This document shows, piece after piece, positions 49,700 through 57,940 of a stretch of DNA of 64,000 bases; the first letter of the stretch is position 1, and every line of letters starts with the position of its first letter. Position numbers and translations under genes: made by a program. The DNA is taken from positions 1 through 64,000 of the forward strand of contig CANRIG010000007.1 in NCBI GenBank assembly GCA_947630595.1. Reading direction: 5' to 3'. The notes below the pieces were generated by a model that saw only the letters and a list, made by a program, of their open reading frames with translations, was not told where the DNA came from and did not search any database. The stretch is from an uncultured Lachnospiraceae bacterium. Lineage in GTDB: Bacteria; Bacillota; Clostridia; Lachnospirales; Lachnospiraceae.

Positions 49700-50911
49700 A
49701 TGTTGACATTAGAGGCATTTGAAGAGGCTTCCGAGTGTGTGAAGCAGGTAATTCAGGAAACGAAGCTGGTTTACAGCGAATATTTCAGCGCGCAGACCGG
49801 CAACAAGGTCTATCTGAAGGCGGAGAACATGCAGGTCACGGGCGCCTACAAGATTCGCGGCGCCTATTACAAAATCAGCACCCTGACGGAGGAGGAGCGG
49901 GCCAGGGGCCTGATCGCAGCCTCCGCCGGCAACCACGCGCAGGGCGTCGCTTATGCGGCCAAGGCCTACGGCTGCAAGGCGGTCATCGTGATGCCGGCGA
50001 CGACGCCGCTGATGAAGGTCAACCGCACCAAGAGCTACGGCGCGGAGGTGGTGCTGTACGGGGACGTGTACGACGAGGCCTGCGAGTACGCGTACAAGCT
50101 GGCGGAGGAAAACGGCTACACCTTTATCCATCCGTTCGACGATCTGGCGGTAGCCACCGGCCAGGGCACGATCGCGATGGAGATCGTCAAGGAGCTGCCG
50201 CTCGTGGATTACATTCTGGTGCCGATCGGAGGCGGCGGGCTGGCGACCGGCATCTCGACGCTGGCGAAGCTGCTGAATCCCAAGATCAAGGTCATCGGCG
50301 TGGAGCCGGAGGAGGCGGCCTGCATGAAGGCATCCCTCGAAAACGGCAAGGTGGTGACCCTTCCGAGCGCCAACACTATCGCCGACGGCACGGCGGTGAA
50401 AACGCCGGGCGTCAACATTTTCCCGTACATTCAGCAGAACATCGACGACATCATCACCGTCAGCGACGACGAGCTGATCGTCGCGTTCCTTGACATGGTG
50501 GAAAACCACAAGATGATCGTGGAAAATTCCGGACTGCTGACTGTGGCCGCGCTCAAGCATCTGGATGTCAAAAACAAAAAGGTCGTGGCGGTGCTCAGCG
50601 GCGGCAACATGGACGTGATCACCATGGCGTCCGTGGTGCAGCACGGCCTGATTCAGCGCGACCGCATTTTCACCATTTCGGTGCTGCTTCCGGACCGTCC
50701 AGGCGAGCTGGTGCGGGTAGCCACCATCATCGCCGAGGAGCAGGGCAACGTCATCAAGCTCGACCACAACCAGTTTGTGAGCACCAACCGCAACGCGGCC
50801 GTGGAGCTGACTATCACGATGGAGGCCTTCGGCACCGAGCACAAGACGCGCATCATCCATGCGCTGCGGTCGCACGGCTATGAGCCGAACCTCAAGCTGG
50901 CGAGCCTGTAA
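49700..50911 (+). CDS. ilvA: threonine ammonia-lyase
   Basis: A 403-residue PLP enzyme converting threonine to 2-oxobutyrate for isoleucine synthesis or catabolism. The PLP Lys is in MQVTGAYKIRGAYYKI near residue 53, SAGNHAQGVAYAAK follows, and the glycine-rich phosphate loop is VPIGGGGLATGISTL near 180. A C-terminal ACT-like domain covers residues ~325-403 (TISVLLPDRPGELVRVATIIAEEQGNV). One ACT-like unit and about 400 residues fit the short form (TdcB-like plus ACT). It lies 21 bases after ftsY. Confidence 0.93.
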   Translation: MLTLEAFEEASECVKQVIQETKLVYSEYFSAQTGNKVYLKAENMQVTGAYKIRGAYYKISTLTEEERARGLIAASAGNHAQGVAYAAKAYGCKAVIVMPATTPLMKVNRTKSYGAEVVLYGDVYDEACEYAYKLAEENGYTFIHPFDDLAVATGQGTIAMEIVKELPLVDYILVPIGGGGLATGISTLAKLLNPKIKVIGVEPEEAACMKASLENGKVVTLPSANTIADGTAVKTPGVNIFPYIQQNIDDIITVSDDELIVAFLDMVENHKMIVENSGLLTVAALKHLDVKNKKVVAVLSGGNMDVITMASVVQHGLIQRDRIFTISVLLPDRPGELVRVATIIAEEQGNVIKLDHNQFVSTNRNAAVELTITMEAFGTEHKTRIIHALRSHGYEPNLKLASL

Positions 50912-50952
50912 TCGGATTTTAAATTCTTCGGATTCATGTCAATAAAAAATAC

Positions 50953-50981
50953 TTGACAGCCTGCCACATTCCGTGTATGAT
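50953..50981 (+). promoter_or_regulatory. sigma-A promoter of ylxM-ffh, implying a leaderless or near-leaderless mRNA
   Basis: TTGACA (50953-50958), 17 bases, TATGAT (50976-50981). Transcription should begin near 50986-50989, only 3-12 bases before the candidate ATGs at 50992 and 50998. Confidence 0.7.
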
Positions 50982-50997
50982 AGCAGCGGTGATGGAC

Positions 50998-51342
50998 ATG
51001 GAGCAGTTTTTGATGCAGTCCCTTTTGTATGATTTTTACGGAGATCTGCTCACCGAGCATCAGCGGAGCGTGTACGAGGAGGTTGTGCAGAACGACATTT
51101 CCTACTCAGAGGCGGCAGAGATGTTCGGCATCAGCCGCCAGGGCGTGCACGAGCTTGTGAAGCGGTGCAACCGCATTCTCGAGGATTACGAGTCAAAGCT
51201 CCATCTGGTGGAGCGGTTTCTGCGCGTGCGGGAGCGGGTGCAGGAGATCCGGCAGCTGGCCGGGCACTGCGGGGAGATCGACAAGGAAGAGCTGGCGGAG
51301 CGCGTGGCCGGCATTTCGGAGAAAATTTTAGAGGAGTTGTAG
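50998..51342 (+). CDS. ylxM: YlxM/p13 family SRP-associated DNA-binding-like protein
   Basis: A 114-residue helix-turn-helix protein of the UPF0122 family. LYDFYGDLLTEHQRSVYEEVVQNDISYSEAAEMFGISRQGVHELVKRC resembles sigma-70 region 4. YlxM is always next to ffh and binds SRP components in streptococci. ATG 50998 gives the usual family N-terminus (MEQFLMQSLLYDFYG); ATG 50992 is an alternative. No convincing Shine-Dalgarno is present, and the predicted mRNA starts almost at the ATG. It ends one base before ffh. Confidence 0.9.
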   Translation: MEQFLMQSLLYDFYGDLLTEHQRSVYEEVVQNDISYSEAAEMFGISRQGVHELVKRCNRILEDYESKLHLVERFLRVRERVQEIRQLAGHCGEIDKEELAERVAGISEKILEEL

Positions 51343-51343
51343 C

Positions 51344-52693
51344 ATGGCTTTTGAGAGCTTATCGGAAAAGCTGCAGAATGTGTTCAAAAATCTGCGCGGC
51401 AAGGGCCGCCTGACCGAGGCCGACGTCAAGACCGCATTGCGGGAAGTGAAAATGGCGCTTCTGGAGGCGGACGTCAGCTTCAAGGTCGTAAAGCAGTTCA
51501 TCAGCGCGGTGCAGGAGAAGGCCATCGGGCAGGACGTCATGAACGGACTGAATCCCGGCCAGATGGTGATCAAGATCGTCAACGACGAGCTGATCTCCCT
51601 GATGGGCTCAGAGACGACGGAGATCGCGCTGAAGCCCGGCGCGGAGATTACCGTCATCATGATGGCCGGGCTGCAGGGCGCCGGCAAGACGACGACGGCC
51701 GCCAAGCTGGCGGGCAAGCTCAAGTCCAAGGGGCGCCGTCCGCTGCTGGTCGCATGCGACGTTTACCGTCCGGCCGCGATCCGGCAGCTGGAGATCAACG
51801 GCGAGAAGCAGGGCGTCGAGGTATTTTCCCTGGGCGACAAGATCAGCCCGGTGGAGATCGCGCGGCAGTCGGTGGCTTACGCGAAGGAGCGCGGCATCAA
51901 TACCGTGATGCTGGACACCGCCGGACGCCTGCACATCGACGAGGACATGATGCGCGAGCTGCAGGAGATCAAGGAGCAGGTGTCGGTCGACCAGACGCTG
52001 CTGGTGGTGGACGCCATGACCGGACAGGACGCGGTCAACGTGGCCGCGATGTTTGAGGAAAAGATCGGCATCGACGGCGTGATCCTGACCAAGCTCGACG
52101 GCGACACGCGCGGCGGCGCGGCGCTTTCGATCAAGGCCACCTGCGGCAAGCCGATTCTGTACGCCGGCATGGGCGAAAAGCTCTCCGACCTGGAGCAGTT
52201 TTACCCGGAGCGCATGGCGTCGCGGATTCTCGGGATGGGCGACGTGCTCTCCCTGATCGAGAAGGCGCAGGAGACGATTGACGAGGAGAAGGCAAAGTCC
52301 ATGGAGCAGAAGCTGCGCAAGGCGCAGTTCGGCTTCGACGATTATCTGGAGAGCATGAACCAGATGAAAAACATGGGCGGCATCTCCAGCATTCTCAGCA
52401 TGCTGCCGGGGATCGGCGGCGCCCAGATGAAACAGCTCGAGGACGCGGTCGATGAGAAAAAAATGAAGCAGATCGAGGCGATCATCCTCTCGATGACGCC
52501 GCGGGAGCGCGCAAACCCGGACATCCTGAATCCGTCGCGGAAGCGCAGGATTGCGGACGGTTCCGGCGTCGACATCAGCGAGGTCAACAAGCTGGTCAAA
52601 CAGTTCGAGCAGAGCCGCAAGATGATGAAGCAGTATTCCGGCCTGCTGGGCGGCAAAATGGGTAAAAGGGGCAGATTCAAGCTTCCCTTTTAA
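51344..52693 (+). CDS. ffh: signal recognition particle protein Ffh (SRP54)
   Basis: A 449-residue GTPase that binds signal peptides emerging from the ribosome together with SRP RNA and docks on FtsY. The N domain (SEKLQNVFKNLRGKGRLTEADV) precedes the G domain with AGLQGAGKTTTAAKLAG near residue 107, DVYRPAAIRQL, DTAGRLHIDEDMM and LTKLDGDTRGG. The Met-rich M domain covers residues ~325-435 (SMLPGIGGAQMKQL, IILSMTPRERANPDILNPSRKRRIADGSG). Full length. Confidence 0.96.
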   Translation: MAFESLSEKLQNVFKNLRGKGRLTEADVKTALREVKMALLEADVSFKVVKQFISAVQEKAIGQDVMNGLNPGQMVIKIVNDELISLMGSETTEIALKPGAEITVIMMAGLQGAGKTTTAAKLAGKLKSKGRRPLLVACDVYRPAAIRQLEINGEKQGVEVFSLGDKISPVEIARQSVAYAKERGINTVMLDTAGRLHIDEDMMRELQEIKEQVSVDQTLLVVDAMTGQDAVNVAAMFEEKIGIDGVILTKLDGDTRGGAALSIKATCGKPILYAGMGEKLSDLEQFYPERMASRILGMGDVLSLIEKAQETIDEEKAKSMEQKLRKAQFGFDDYLESMNQMKNMGGISSILSMLPGIGGAQMKQLEDAVDEKKMKQIEAIILSMTPRERANPDILNPSRKRRIADGSGVDISEVNKLVKQFEQSRKMMKQYSGLLGGKMGKRGRFKLPF

Positions 52694-52726
52694 CATAGTC
52701 AAATTATTTCAAGGAGGTGAAACGCA

Positions 52727-52972
52727 GTGGCAGTAAAGATCAGACTGAGAAGAATGGGTCAGAAGAAGGCTCCTTTCTATAGAATCGTGGTAGCGGATTC
52801 CAGAGCTCCGAGAGACGGAAGATTCATCGAGGAGATTGGCACCTACAATCCGAACGCAGATCCGAGCGAGTTCAAGATTAACGAGGAGTTGGCTAAAAAA
52901 TGGCTTGCAAACGGCGCTCAGCCGACAGAGGTTGTGGGCAAACTCTTCAAAATAGCTGGCATCGAGAAATAG
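52727..52972 (+). CDS. rpsP: 30S ribosomal protein S16
   Basis: An 81-residue small-subunit protein: [43 protein letters not shown] start behind a consensus AAGGAGGTGAAACGCA. In the ffh-rpsP-khpA-rimM-trmD-rplS order typical of Firmicutes; transcription from the ylxM promoter is likely. Confidence 0.97.
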   Translation: MAVKIRLRRMGQKKAPFYRIVVADSRAPRDGRFIEEIGTYNPNADPSEFKINEELAKKWLANGAQPTEVVGKLFKIAGIEK

Positions 52973-52987
52973 GTTGAGGTGAGCGGT

Positions 52988-53218
52988 ATGAAAGAGTTGG
53001 TAGAGGTAATTGCGAAATCTCTGGTTGAGCATCCGGATGAAGTTGTAGTTACGCAGAGGGAGAGCGGGAAATCGCTCATACTGGAATTAAAGGTCGCGCC
53101 TTCCGATATGGGAAAGGTGATCGGCAAGCAGGGCAGGATTGCGAAGGCGATCCGCTCCGTGGTAAAAGCCGCAGCATCGAGGGAAGACCAGAAGGTGATT
53201 GTGGATATTTTACAGTGA
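52988..53218 (+). CDS. khpA: KH-domain RNA-binding protein KhpA
   Basis: A 76-residue single KH domain (YlqC family): LVEHPDEVVVTQ, then LKVAPSDMGKVIGKQGRIAKAIRSVVKAAA with the GxxG loop GKQG. In streptococci KhpA forms a pair with KhpB/Jag to bind RNAs affecting cell elongation and division. ATG 52988 behind TTGAGGTGAGCGG is chosen over the GTG nine bases earlier. Fifteen bases after rpsP. Confidence 0.93.
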   Translation: MKELVEVIAKSLVEHPDEVVVTQRESGKSLILELKVAPSDMGKVIGKQGRIAKAIRSVVKAAASREDQKVIVDILQ

Positions 53219-53295
53219 GTACGCATGGCAGTCGGAGGCTGCTGCAGAGCTGGATTCTGCGGCAGCCTTTTGTCGCACAAAGATGAGGAGAGATT

Positions 53296-53805
53296 ATGGA
53301 AAATCTGCTGCAGGTGGGCGTGGTGACCTCCACGCACGGCCTTGCCGGGGAGGTAAAGGTGTTTCCGACGACCGACGATCCGCAGCGCTTCCGGGCGCTG
53401 AAATCCGTGCTGCTTGATACCGGCGGCGAAATGCGCGAGCTGAAGATCGCCGGCGTCCGGTTTTTCAAGCAGATGGTGATTCTCCGCTTTCAGGGCCACA
53501 GCCGGATTGAGGATGTCATGCCCTACAAGGGGAAAAGCCTGTATGTGACGCGCGAAAACGCGGTGGAACTGGGTGAAAACGAATATTTCATCGCCGACCT
53601 GATCGGCATGGAGGTATATGAGGAGGACGGCAGCCGCCTGGGTGAGCTCACGGACGTGCTGCAGACCGGGGCCAACGACGTCTACACGGTGAAAATGGCC
53701 GGCGGGCGGGAGGTGCTGATCCCGGCCATCCGCCAGTGCATCCTGGAGGTGGACGTGGAGGCGGCGCGGATGACCGTGCACCTGCTGGAGGGACTGCTTT
53801 CATGA
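53296..53805 (+). CDS. rimM: 16S rRNA processing protein RimM
   Basis: A 169-residue assembly factor for the 30S head that binds S19. The N-terminal domain begins LLQVGVVTSTHGLAGEVKVFPTTDDPQRF; the C-terminal PRC-barrel has YFIADLIGMEVYEEDGSRLGELTDVLQTGANDVYTV. The stop overlaps the trmD ATG (ATGA), so translation is coupled. Between khpA and rimM a GGAGGCTGCTGCAG..CTGCGGCAGCCTTTTG hairpin at about 53235-53272 could be a weak terminator. Confidence 0.94.
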   Translation: MENLLQVGVVTSTHGLAGEVKVFPTTDDPQRFRALKSVLLDTGGEMRELKIAGVRFFKQMVILRFQGHSRIEDVMPYKGKSLYVTRENAVELGENEYFIADLIGMEVYEEDGSRLGELTDVLQTGANDVYTVKMAGGREVLIPAIRQCILEVDVEAARMTVHLLEGLLS

Positions 53806-54602
53806 ATTATTATGTGATGACTCTGTTTCCGGAAATGATTGAAAACGGCATGCACACGAGCATCATCGGCCGTGCCATTGAGCGCGGCTGCCTCTCGCTC
53901 TCGACCGTCAACATCCGCGACTATTCTGTGACCGGAAACGGCCGCATCGACGACTATCCGTACGGCGGCGGGGCCGGCATGGTGATGCAGGCGGAGCCGG
54001 TGTACCGGGCTTACGAGGCGCTGGCCGGCCGTCTGGGCAGGCGTCCGCGCCTGATCTACCTGACGCCGCAGGGCCGCGTTTTCGACCAGGGCATGGCGGT
54101 CAGCTTCGCCGTGGAGCAGGAGCTTGTCTTTCTGTGCGGGCATTACGAGGGCGTGGACGAGCGGGTGCTGGACGAGATCGTCACGGATTTCGTGTCCATC
54201 GGCGACTACGTGCTGACCGGCGGCGAGCTGGCCGCGATGGTGATGATGGACGCTATCTCCCGCATGGTCCCGGGCGTGCTCAGCAACCAGGAATCGGGGC
54301 AGTACGAGAGCTTTCAGGACGGGCTCCTGGAATATCCGCAGTACAGCCGCCCGGAAGAGTGGCGAGGCAGGCTTGTGCCGCCGGTGCTGCTCTCGGGCCA
54401 TCACGGCAAAGTCGGCCGATGGCGGCGCGACCAGTCTCTGCTGCGCACGCTGAAAAGCCGGCCGGAGCTGCTGGAGAAGGCGGAGCTTGACCGGTACGAC
54501 CGGGACTACCTGCAGCGGCTGGCCCGGGGCGAAGCGGGAGCGGTCACGCCGGAGGAACAGAGTTTTTTGGCAAAACTTCTTGCAATTTCAGAAAAAGCAT
54601 GA
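53802..54602 (+). CDS. trmD: tRNA (guanine-N1)-methyltransferase TrmD
   Basis: A 266-residue SPOUT-class enzyme that methylates G37 of tRNAs to prevent frameshifting. The trefoil-knot motifs are YVMTLFPEMIENG at the start, YPYGGGAGMVMQAEPVY near residue 50, LTPQGRVFDQ, LCGHYEGVDERVLDEIVTDFVSIGDYVLTGGELAAMVMMDAISRMVPGVL near 110-160. The C-terminal domain is complete. ATG 53802 overlaps rimM; the track's longer start is not needed. Confidence 0.95.
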   Translation: MNYYVMTLFPEMIENGMHTSIIGRAIERGCLSLSTVNIRDYSVTGNGRIDDYPYGGGAGMVMQAEPVYRAYEALAGRLGRRPRLIYLTPQGRVFDQGMAVSFAVEQELVFLCGHYEGVDERVLDEIVTDFVSIGDYVLTGGELAAMVMMDAISRMVPGVLSNQESGQYESFQDGLLEYPQYSRPEEWRGRLVPPVLLSGHHGKVGRWRRDQSLLRTLKSRPELLEKAELDRYDRDYLQRLARGEAGAVTPEEQSFLAKLLAISEKA

Positions 54603-54685
54603 TAGAATAATTTGCGTTGTGAGAAAGAGATGGTCCTCTGTTACAGTTTGTATTAAGAACATCCGAGAATATAAGGAGGCACACA
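54580..54685 (+). promoter_or_regulatory. rplS promoter and leader
   Basis: TTGCAA (54580-54585), 17 bases, TAGAAT (54603-54608), overlapping the end of trmD. The ~70-base leader includes CTGTTACAG and may correspond to the L19 leader motif of Firmicutes, but I could not confirm the fold. Confidence 0.5.
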
Positions 54686-55033
54686 ATGAACGATATCATC
54701 AGAGACATTGAAGCGGCTCAGCTGAAAGAGGATGCGCCGCAGTTCCGCGTAGGCGACACCGTCAGAGTCTACGGAAAGATCAAAGAGGGAAACCGCGAGA
54801 GAATCCAGATGTTTGAGGGCATCGTGATCAAGCGGCAGGGCGGCAGCGTCAGAGAGACCTTCACGGTCCGCAAGACGTCCAACGGCATCGGCGTGGAAAA
54901 GACCTGGCCACTGCATTCCCCGAACGTAGAAAAGGTGGAGGTAATCAGACGCGGTAAGGTAAGACGCGCGAAGCTGACCTATCTGAGAGGCCGTGTCGGA
55001 AAGAAAGCCAAAGTAAAAGAACTGGTGAGATAA
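54686..55033 (+). CDS. rplS: 50S ribosomal protein L19
   Basis: A 115-residue large-subunit protein at the 30S-50S interface: [34 protein letters not shown] and [53 protein letters not shown] ribosome site. It has its own promoter at the end of trmD. Confidence 0.97.
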   Translation: MNDIIRDIEAAQLKEDAPQFRVGDTVRVYGKIKEGNRERIQMFEGIVIKRQGGSVRETFTVRKTSNGIGVEKTWPLHSPNVEKVEVIRRGKVRRAKLTYLRGRVGKKAKVKELVR

Positions 55034-55101
55034 TGGGTGGATCAGGGACAATTACACCATGTGTATTGTCCCTGTTTGCTTATACGCAGGAGGAGCAGGA
55101 T

Positions 55102-55770
55102 ATGAGAAAGAAACAGCCGAAGCCGCAGCCTGCGGACGCGATGGAATTCCTATCGTCCGCGGATGCCATGGAGTTTGCGCAGCCGGCGAATGCCATGGAA
55201 TTTGCGCAGCCGGCGAACGCGCTGCCCGCAAAGAAAAAAAAGTCCGTGGTGCGCAATATTTTCCTGTGGACCTTTGAGATTCTCGTCATCATCCTGTTTG
55301 CATACGTTGTGGTCTATTTCTTCGGACAGTCCCGCACCAACATCGGGCAGTCCATGGACGTGACCCTGTCCGGCGGCGACACGGTGCTGCTGAACGTGCT
55401 GGCCTACCAGCTTGGCACGCCCAGGCGCGGGGACGTCGTCTCGTTTAAGCCCAACGGCAGCACGACCGGGCACTCCAGCATCAAGCGCATTATCGGCCTG
55501 CCGGGGGAGATCATTCAGATCCGCGACGGCATGATCTATATCAACGGGGAGGTCTATCTGGAGAAAAAGAGCTATCCCGTGATCACCAACCCGGGCATGG
55601 CGGGCGATGGCATCACGCTCGGGGACAAGGAATACTTTGTCCTCGGGGACAACCGCAACAACAGCGAGGACAGCCGTTTCGCCGATATCGGGCCGGTCAG
55701 CGCGGAGCACATCGAGGGAAAGGTATGGTTCGTGCTCTCGCCGGCGGCGCACCGCGGCTTCCTGCAGTAA
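55102..55770 (+). CDS. lepB: signal peptidase I, divergent paralogue with a repeat N-terminus
   Basis: A 222-residue membrane serine protease removing signal peptides. A cytoplasmic arm with AMEFAQPAN repeats (residues ~10-42) precedes one membrane helix (FEILVIILFAYVVVYFF). The catalytic Ser is in GQSMDVTLSGGDTVLLN; the usual PT after SM is DVT. The catalytic Lys is in HSSIKRIIGLPGEIIQI, and FVLGDNRNNSEDSR is intact. ATG 55102 behind CAGGAGGAGCAGGAT. First of three lepB-like genes in 3 kb. Confidence 0.9.
   Translation: MRKKQPKPQPADAMEFLSSADAMEFAQPANAMEFAQPANALPAKKKKSVVRNIFLWTFEILVIILFAYVVVYFFGQSRTNIGQSMDVTLSGGDTVLLNVLAYQLGTPRRGDVVSFKPNGSTTGHSSIKRIIGLPGEIIQIRDGMIYINGEVYLEKKSYPVITNPGMAGDGITLGDKEYFVLGDNRNNSEDSRFADIGPVSAEHIEGKVWFVLSPAAHRGFLQ
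55132..55222 (+). repeat. 27-nt tandem repeat in the first signal peptidase gene
   Basis: Three units around GCCATGGAATTTGCGCAGCC encode AMEFxxxAx, the last two nearly identical. Confidence 0.7.
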
Positions 55771-55836
55771 GGGCGGACAGTGGCTGCGTCTGTGCGGCGC
55801 ATGGAAGCATGACATCGGAAAAATAAGAGGTAGGAC

Positions 55837-56712
55837 ATGAATTATCAGTGGTATCCCGGTCATATGACCAGGGCCAGGCGGATGATGCAGGAGGACATCA
55901 GGCTCATCGACCTGGTGATCGAGCTCACCGACGCGAGAGCCCCCTGTTCCAGCCGCAATCCGGACATCGACGAGCTCGGCAAAAACAAGGCGCGGCTGAT
56001 TCTGCTGAACAAATCCGATCTCGCGGACGAGCAGCAGAACCGGGCCTGGGCGGAGTATTTTCGTTCGCGCGGCTTTCAGGCCGTGCAGATCAACGCCCGC
56101 AGCGGAGCCGGCATCAAGCAGATCACCGAGGCCATCCGCGAGGCCTGCAGGGAAAAAACGGAGCGGGACCGCCGCCGAGGCATCCAGAACCGCCCGGTGC
56201 GGGCGATGGTCGTCGGCATCCCCAACGTCGGAAAGTCGACGTTTATCAATACGCTGGCCGGCAAGGCCTGCACGAAAACCGGCAACCGCCCCGGCGTCAC
56301 CAAGGGCAAGCAGTGGATCCGCCTCAACAAACAGGTGGAGATGCTCGACACGCCGGGCATTCTCTGGCCGAAGTTTGAAGACCAGAGCGTGGGGCTGAAG
56401 CTGGCGGTGATCGGCACCATCCGCGACGAGCTGCTGCAGACGGAGGAGCTGGCGCTGTGGATGTTCGATTATCTGCGCGCGCAGTACCCCGGCAGGCTGA
56501 GCGGGCGCTATCAGATCGCGGAGGAAGGCAGCGGCGGGGAGCTGCTGGGCCGGGTGGCCGCGGCCAGAGGCTGTCTGTTAAAGGGCGGCCTGCCCGACCT
56601 GGAGAAGGCGGCGGCGCTGGTCGTCGACGATTTTCGCAGCGGACGGCTGGGCCGGGTCACACTGGAGACAGTGAATGATTTTGAAACGAAAGAGAGTGAG
56701 AAAGAGCAATGA
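55837..56712 (+). CDS. rbgA: ribosome biogenesis GTPase RbgA (YlqF)
   Basis: A 291-residue circularly permuted GTPase needed for late 50S assembly. WYPGHMTRARRMMQEDIRLIDLVIELTDARAPCSSRNPDID at the start, then G4 LLNKSDLAD near residue 68, G5 NARSGAG, G1 VGIPNVGKSTFINTLAG near 128 and G3 DTPGILWPKF near 175. The C-terminal helical domain is complete. It lies between lepB paralogues; the lepB-rbgA-rnhB order is conserved in Firmicutes. Confidence 0.95.
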   Translation: MNYQWYPGHMTRARRMMQEDIRLIDLVIELTDARAPCSSRNPDIDELGKNKARLILLNKSDLADEQQNRAWAEYFRSRGFQAVQINARSGAGIKQITEAIREACREKTERDRRRGIQNRPVRAMVVGIPNVGKSTFINTLAGKACTKTGNRPGVTKGKQWIRLNKQVEMLDTPGILWPKFEDQSVGLKLAVIGTIRDELLQTEELALWMFDYLRAQYPGRLSGRYQIAEEGSGGELLGRVAAARGCLLKGGLPDLEKAAALVVDDFRSGRLGRVTLETVNDFETKESEKEQ

Positions 56713-57308
56713 GCAAAGAGCAGAACGCGCAGCAGCGCACGGACGGAGGCTCCGGCGAGGAGAAAAAAATGGATGTGAAAAAAGAGATTTTAAGCTGGGT
56801 TCTCTATATCCTGTTTGTAGTCGTGGTGGTCTATGTGATTATCACATATGTCGGGCAGCGCACGATGGTGGACGGACGTTCCATGAACGACACGCTGCAG
56901 GACGGAGACAACCTGATTGTGGACAAGATTTCCTACCGCTTCCGGGATCCGCAGCGCTTTGATATCATTGTATTCCCGCCGCAGGGCGAACCGAAAGAGC
57001 ACTACATCAAGCGCATCATCGGCCTGCCGGGCGAAACCGTGCAGATCGGCGAAGACGGCACGATCTACATCAACGGCGAGGTGCTGGAGGAGCATTACGG
57101 CAAAGAGGTCATCGAGGATCCCGGCTGGGCCGCGGAGCCGGTCACGCTGGGCGACGACGAATATTTTGTGCTCGGCGACAACCGCAACAACAGCCGCGAC
57201 AGCCGTGACGAGGATCAGGTGGGCAAGGTCAAGCGCAGTACGATCACCGGACGGGCATGGCTGCGGATCTGGCCTCTGTCGTCCATCGGATTTTTGAAGC
57301 ATCAATAG
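56709..57308 (+). CDS. lepB: signal peptidase I
   Basis: A 199-residue signal peptidase. A charged cytoplasmic arm precedes one membrane helix (ILSWVLYILFVVVVVYVIITYVG). The catalytic Ser is in DGRSMNDTLQDGDNLIVDKISYRF near residue 57, the Lys in KEHYIKRIIGLPGETVQI near 97, and YFVLGDNRNNSRDSR is intact. Its start overlaps the rbgA stop (ATGA). It is very similar to the next paralogue (shared DGDNLIVDKISYRF), suggesting a recent duplication. Confidence 0.93.
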   Translation: MSKEQNAQQRTDGGSGEEKKMDVKKEILSWVLYILFVVVVVYVIITYVGQRTMVDGRSMNDTLQDGDNLIVDKISYRFRDPQRFDIIVFPPQGEPKEHYIKRIIGLPGETVQIGEDGTIYINGEVLEEHYGKEVIEDPGWAAEPVTLGDDEYFVLGDNRNNSRDSRDEDQVGKVKRSTITGRAWLRIWPLSSIGFLKHQ

Positions 57309-57341
57309 GACAGATTTACGCCGGACAGGAGGTGAGTGTGA

Positions 57342-57905
57342 TTGCGCAGGGAAAAGGCTCCCAAAAAGCCGAAAAAGAGAAGTATTCTGCGGGAGGCCGC
57401 AGGCTGGGTTTTCTTCCTGATTTTTCTCTTCGGTGCAATCTACCTCACCGTCCATTACGTCGGCGAGCGCACCGTGGTCAGCGGGGATTCCATGTATCCG
57501 TCCCTGGAGGACGGCGACAACCTGATCGTGGACAAGATTTCCTACCGTTTCCTCGACCCGGCGCGCTTTGACGTGGTGGTCTTCCCGTTCCAGTATCAGG
57601 AGGATACGTTCTACATCAAGCGGATCATGGGGCTTCCGGGCGAGACCGTGCAGATCATCGACGGCGAGATTTACATCAACGGGCAGAAGATGCGCGACCC
57701 TTACGCGGACGAGCCGATCCGCAATCCGGGCCTGGCCTCCGACGTCATCACGCTCGGCGAGGACGAGTATTTCGTGCTGGGGGACAACCGCAACAACAGC
57801 GCGGACAGCCGCGAACCGAGCGTCGGCAACGTGCCGCGCGAAGAGATCATCGGCCGCGCGTTTTTCCGCATCTGGCCCGCGTCGAGGCTGGGGCTGATCT
57901 CCTGA
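57342..57905 (+). CDS. lepB: signal peptidase I
   Basis: A 187-residue signal peptidase with the canonical motif SGDSMYPSLEDGDNLIVDKISYRF (catalytic Ser near residue 49), the Lys in DTFYIKRIMGLPGETVQI and YFVLGDNRNNSADSR. One membrane helix lies at residues ~19-40 (EAAGWVFFLIFLFGAIYLTVHYVG). TTG start behind CAGGAGGTGAGTGTGA. This copy is the closest of the three to standard SipS, so it may be the general enzyme. Confidence 0.93.
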   Translation: MRREKAPKKPKKRSILREAAGWVFFLIFLFGAIYLTVHYVGERTVVSGDSMYPSLEDGDNLIVDKISYRFLDPARFDVVVFPFQYQEDTFYIKRIMGLPGETVQIIDGEIYINGQKMRDPYADEPIRNPGLASDVITLGEDEYFVLGDNRNNSADSREPSVGNVPREEIIGRAFFRIWPASRLGLIS

Positions 57906-57940
57906 CGGCGGGTCCCGCATACGCGGAAAAAGAGGGATTC

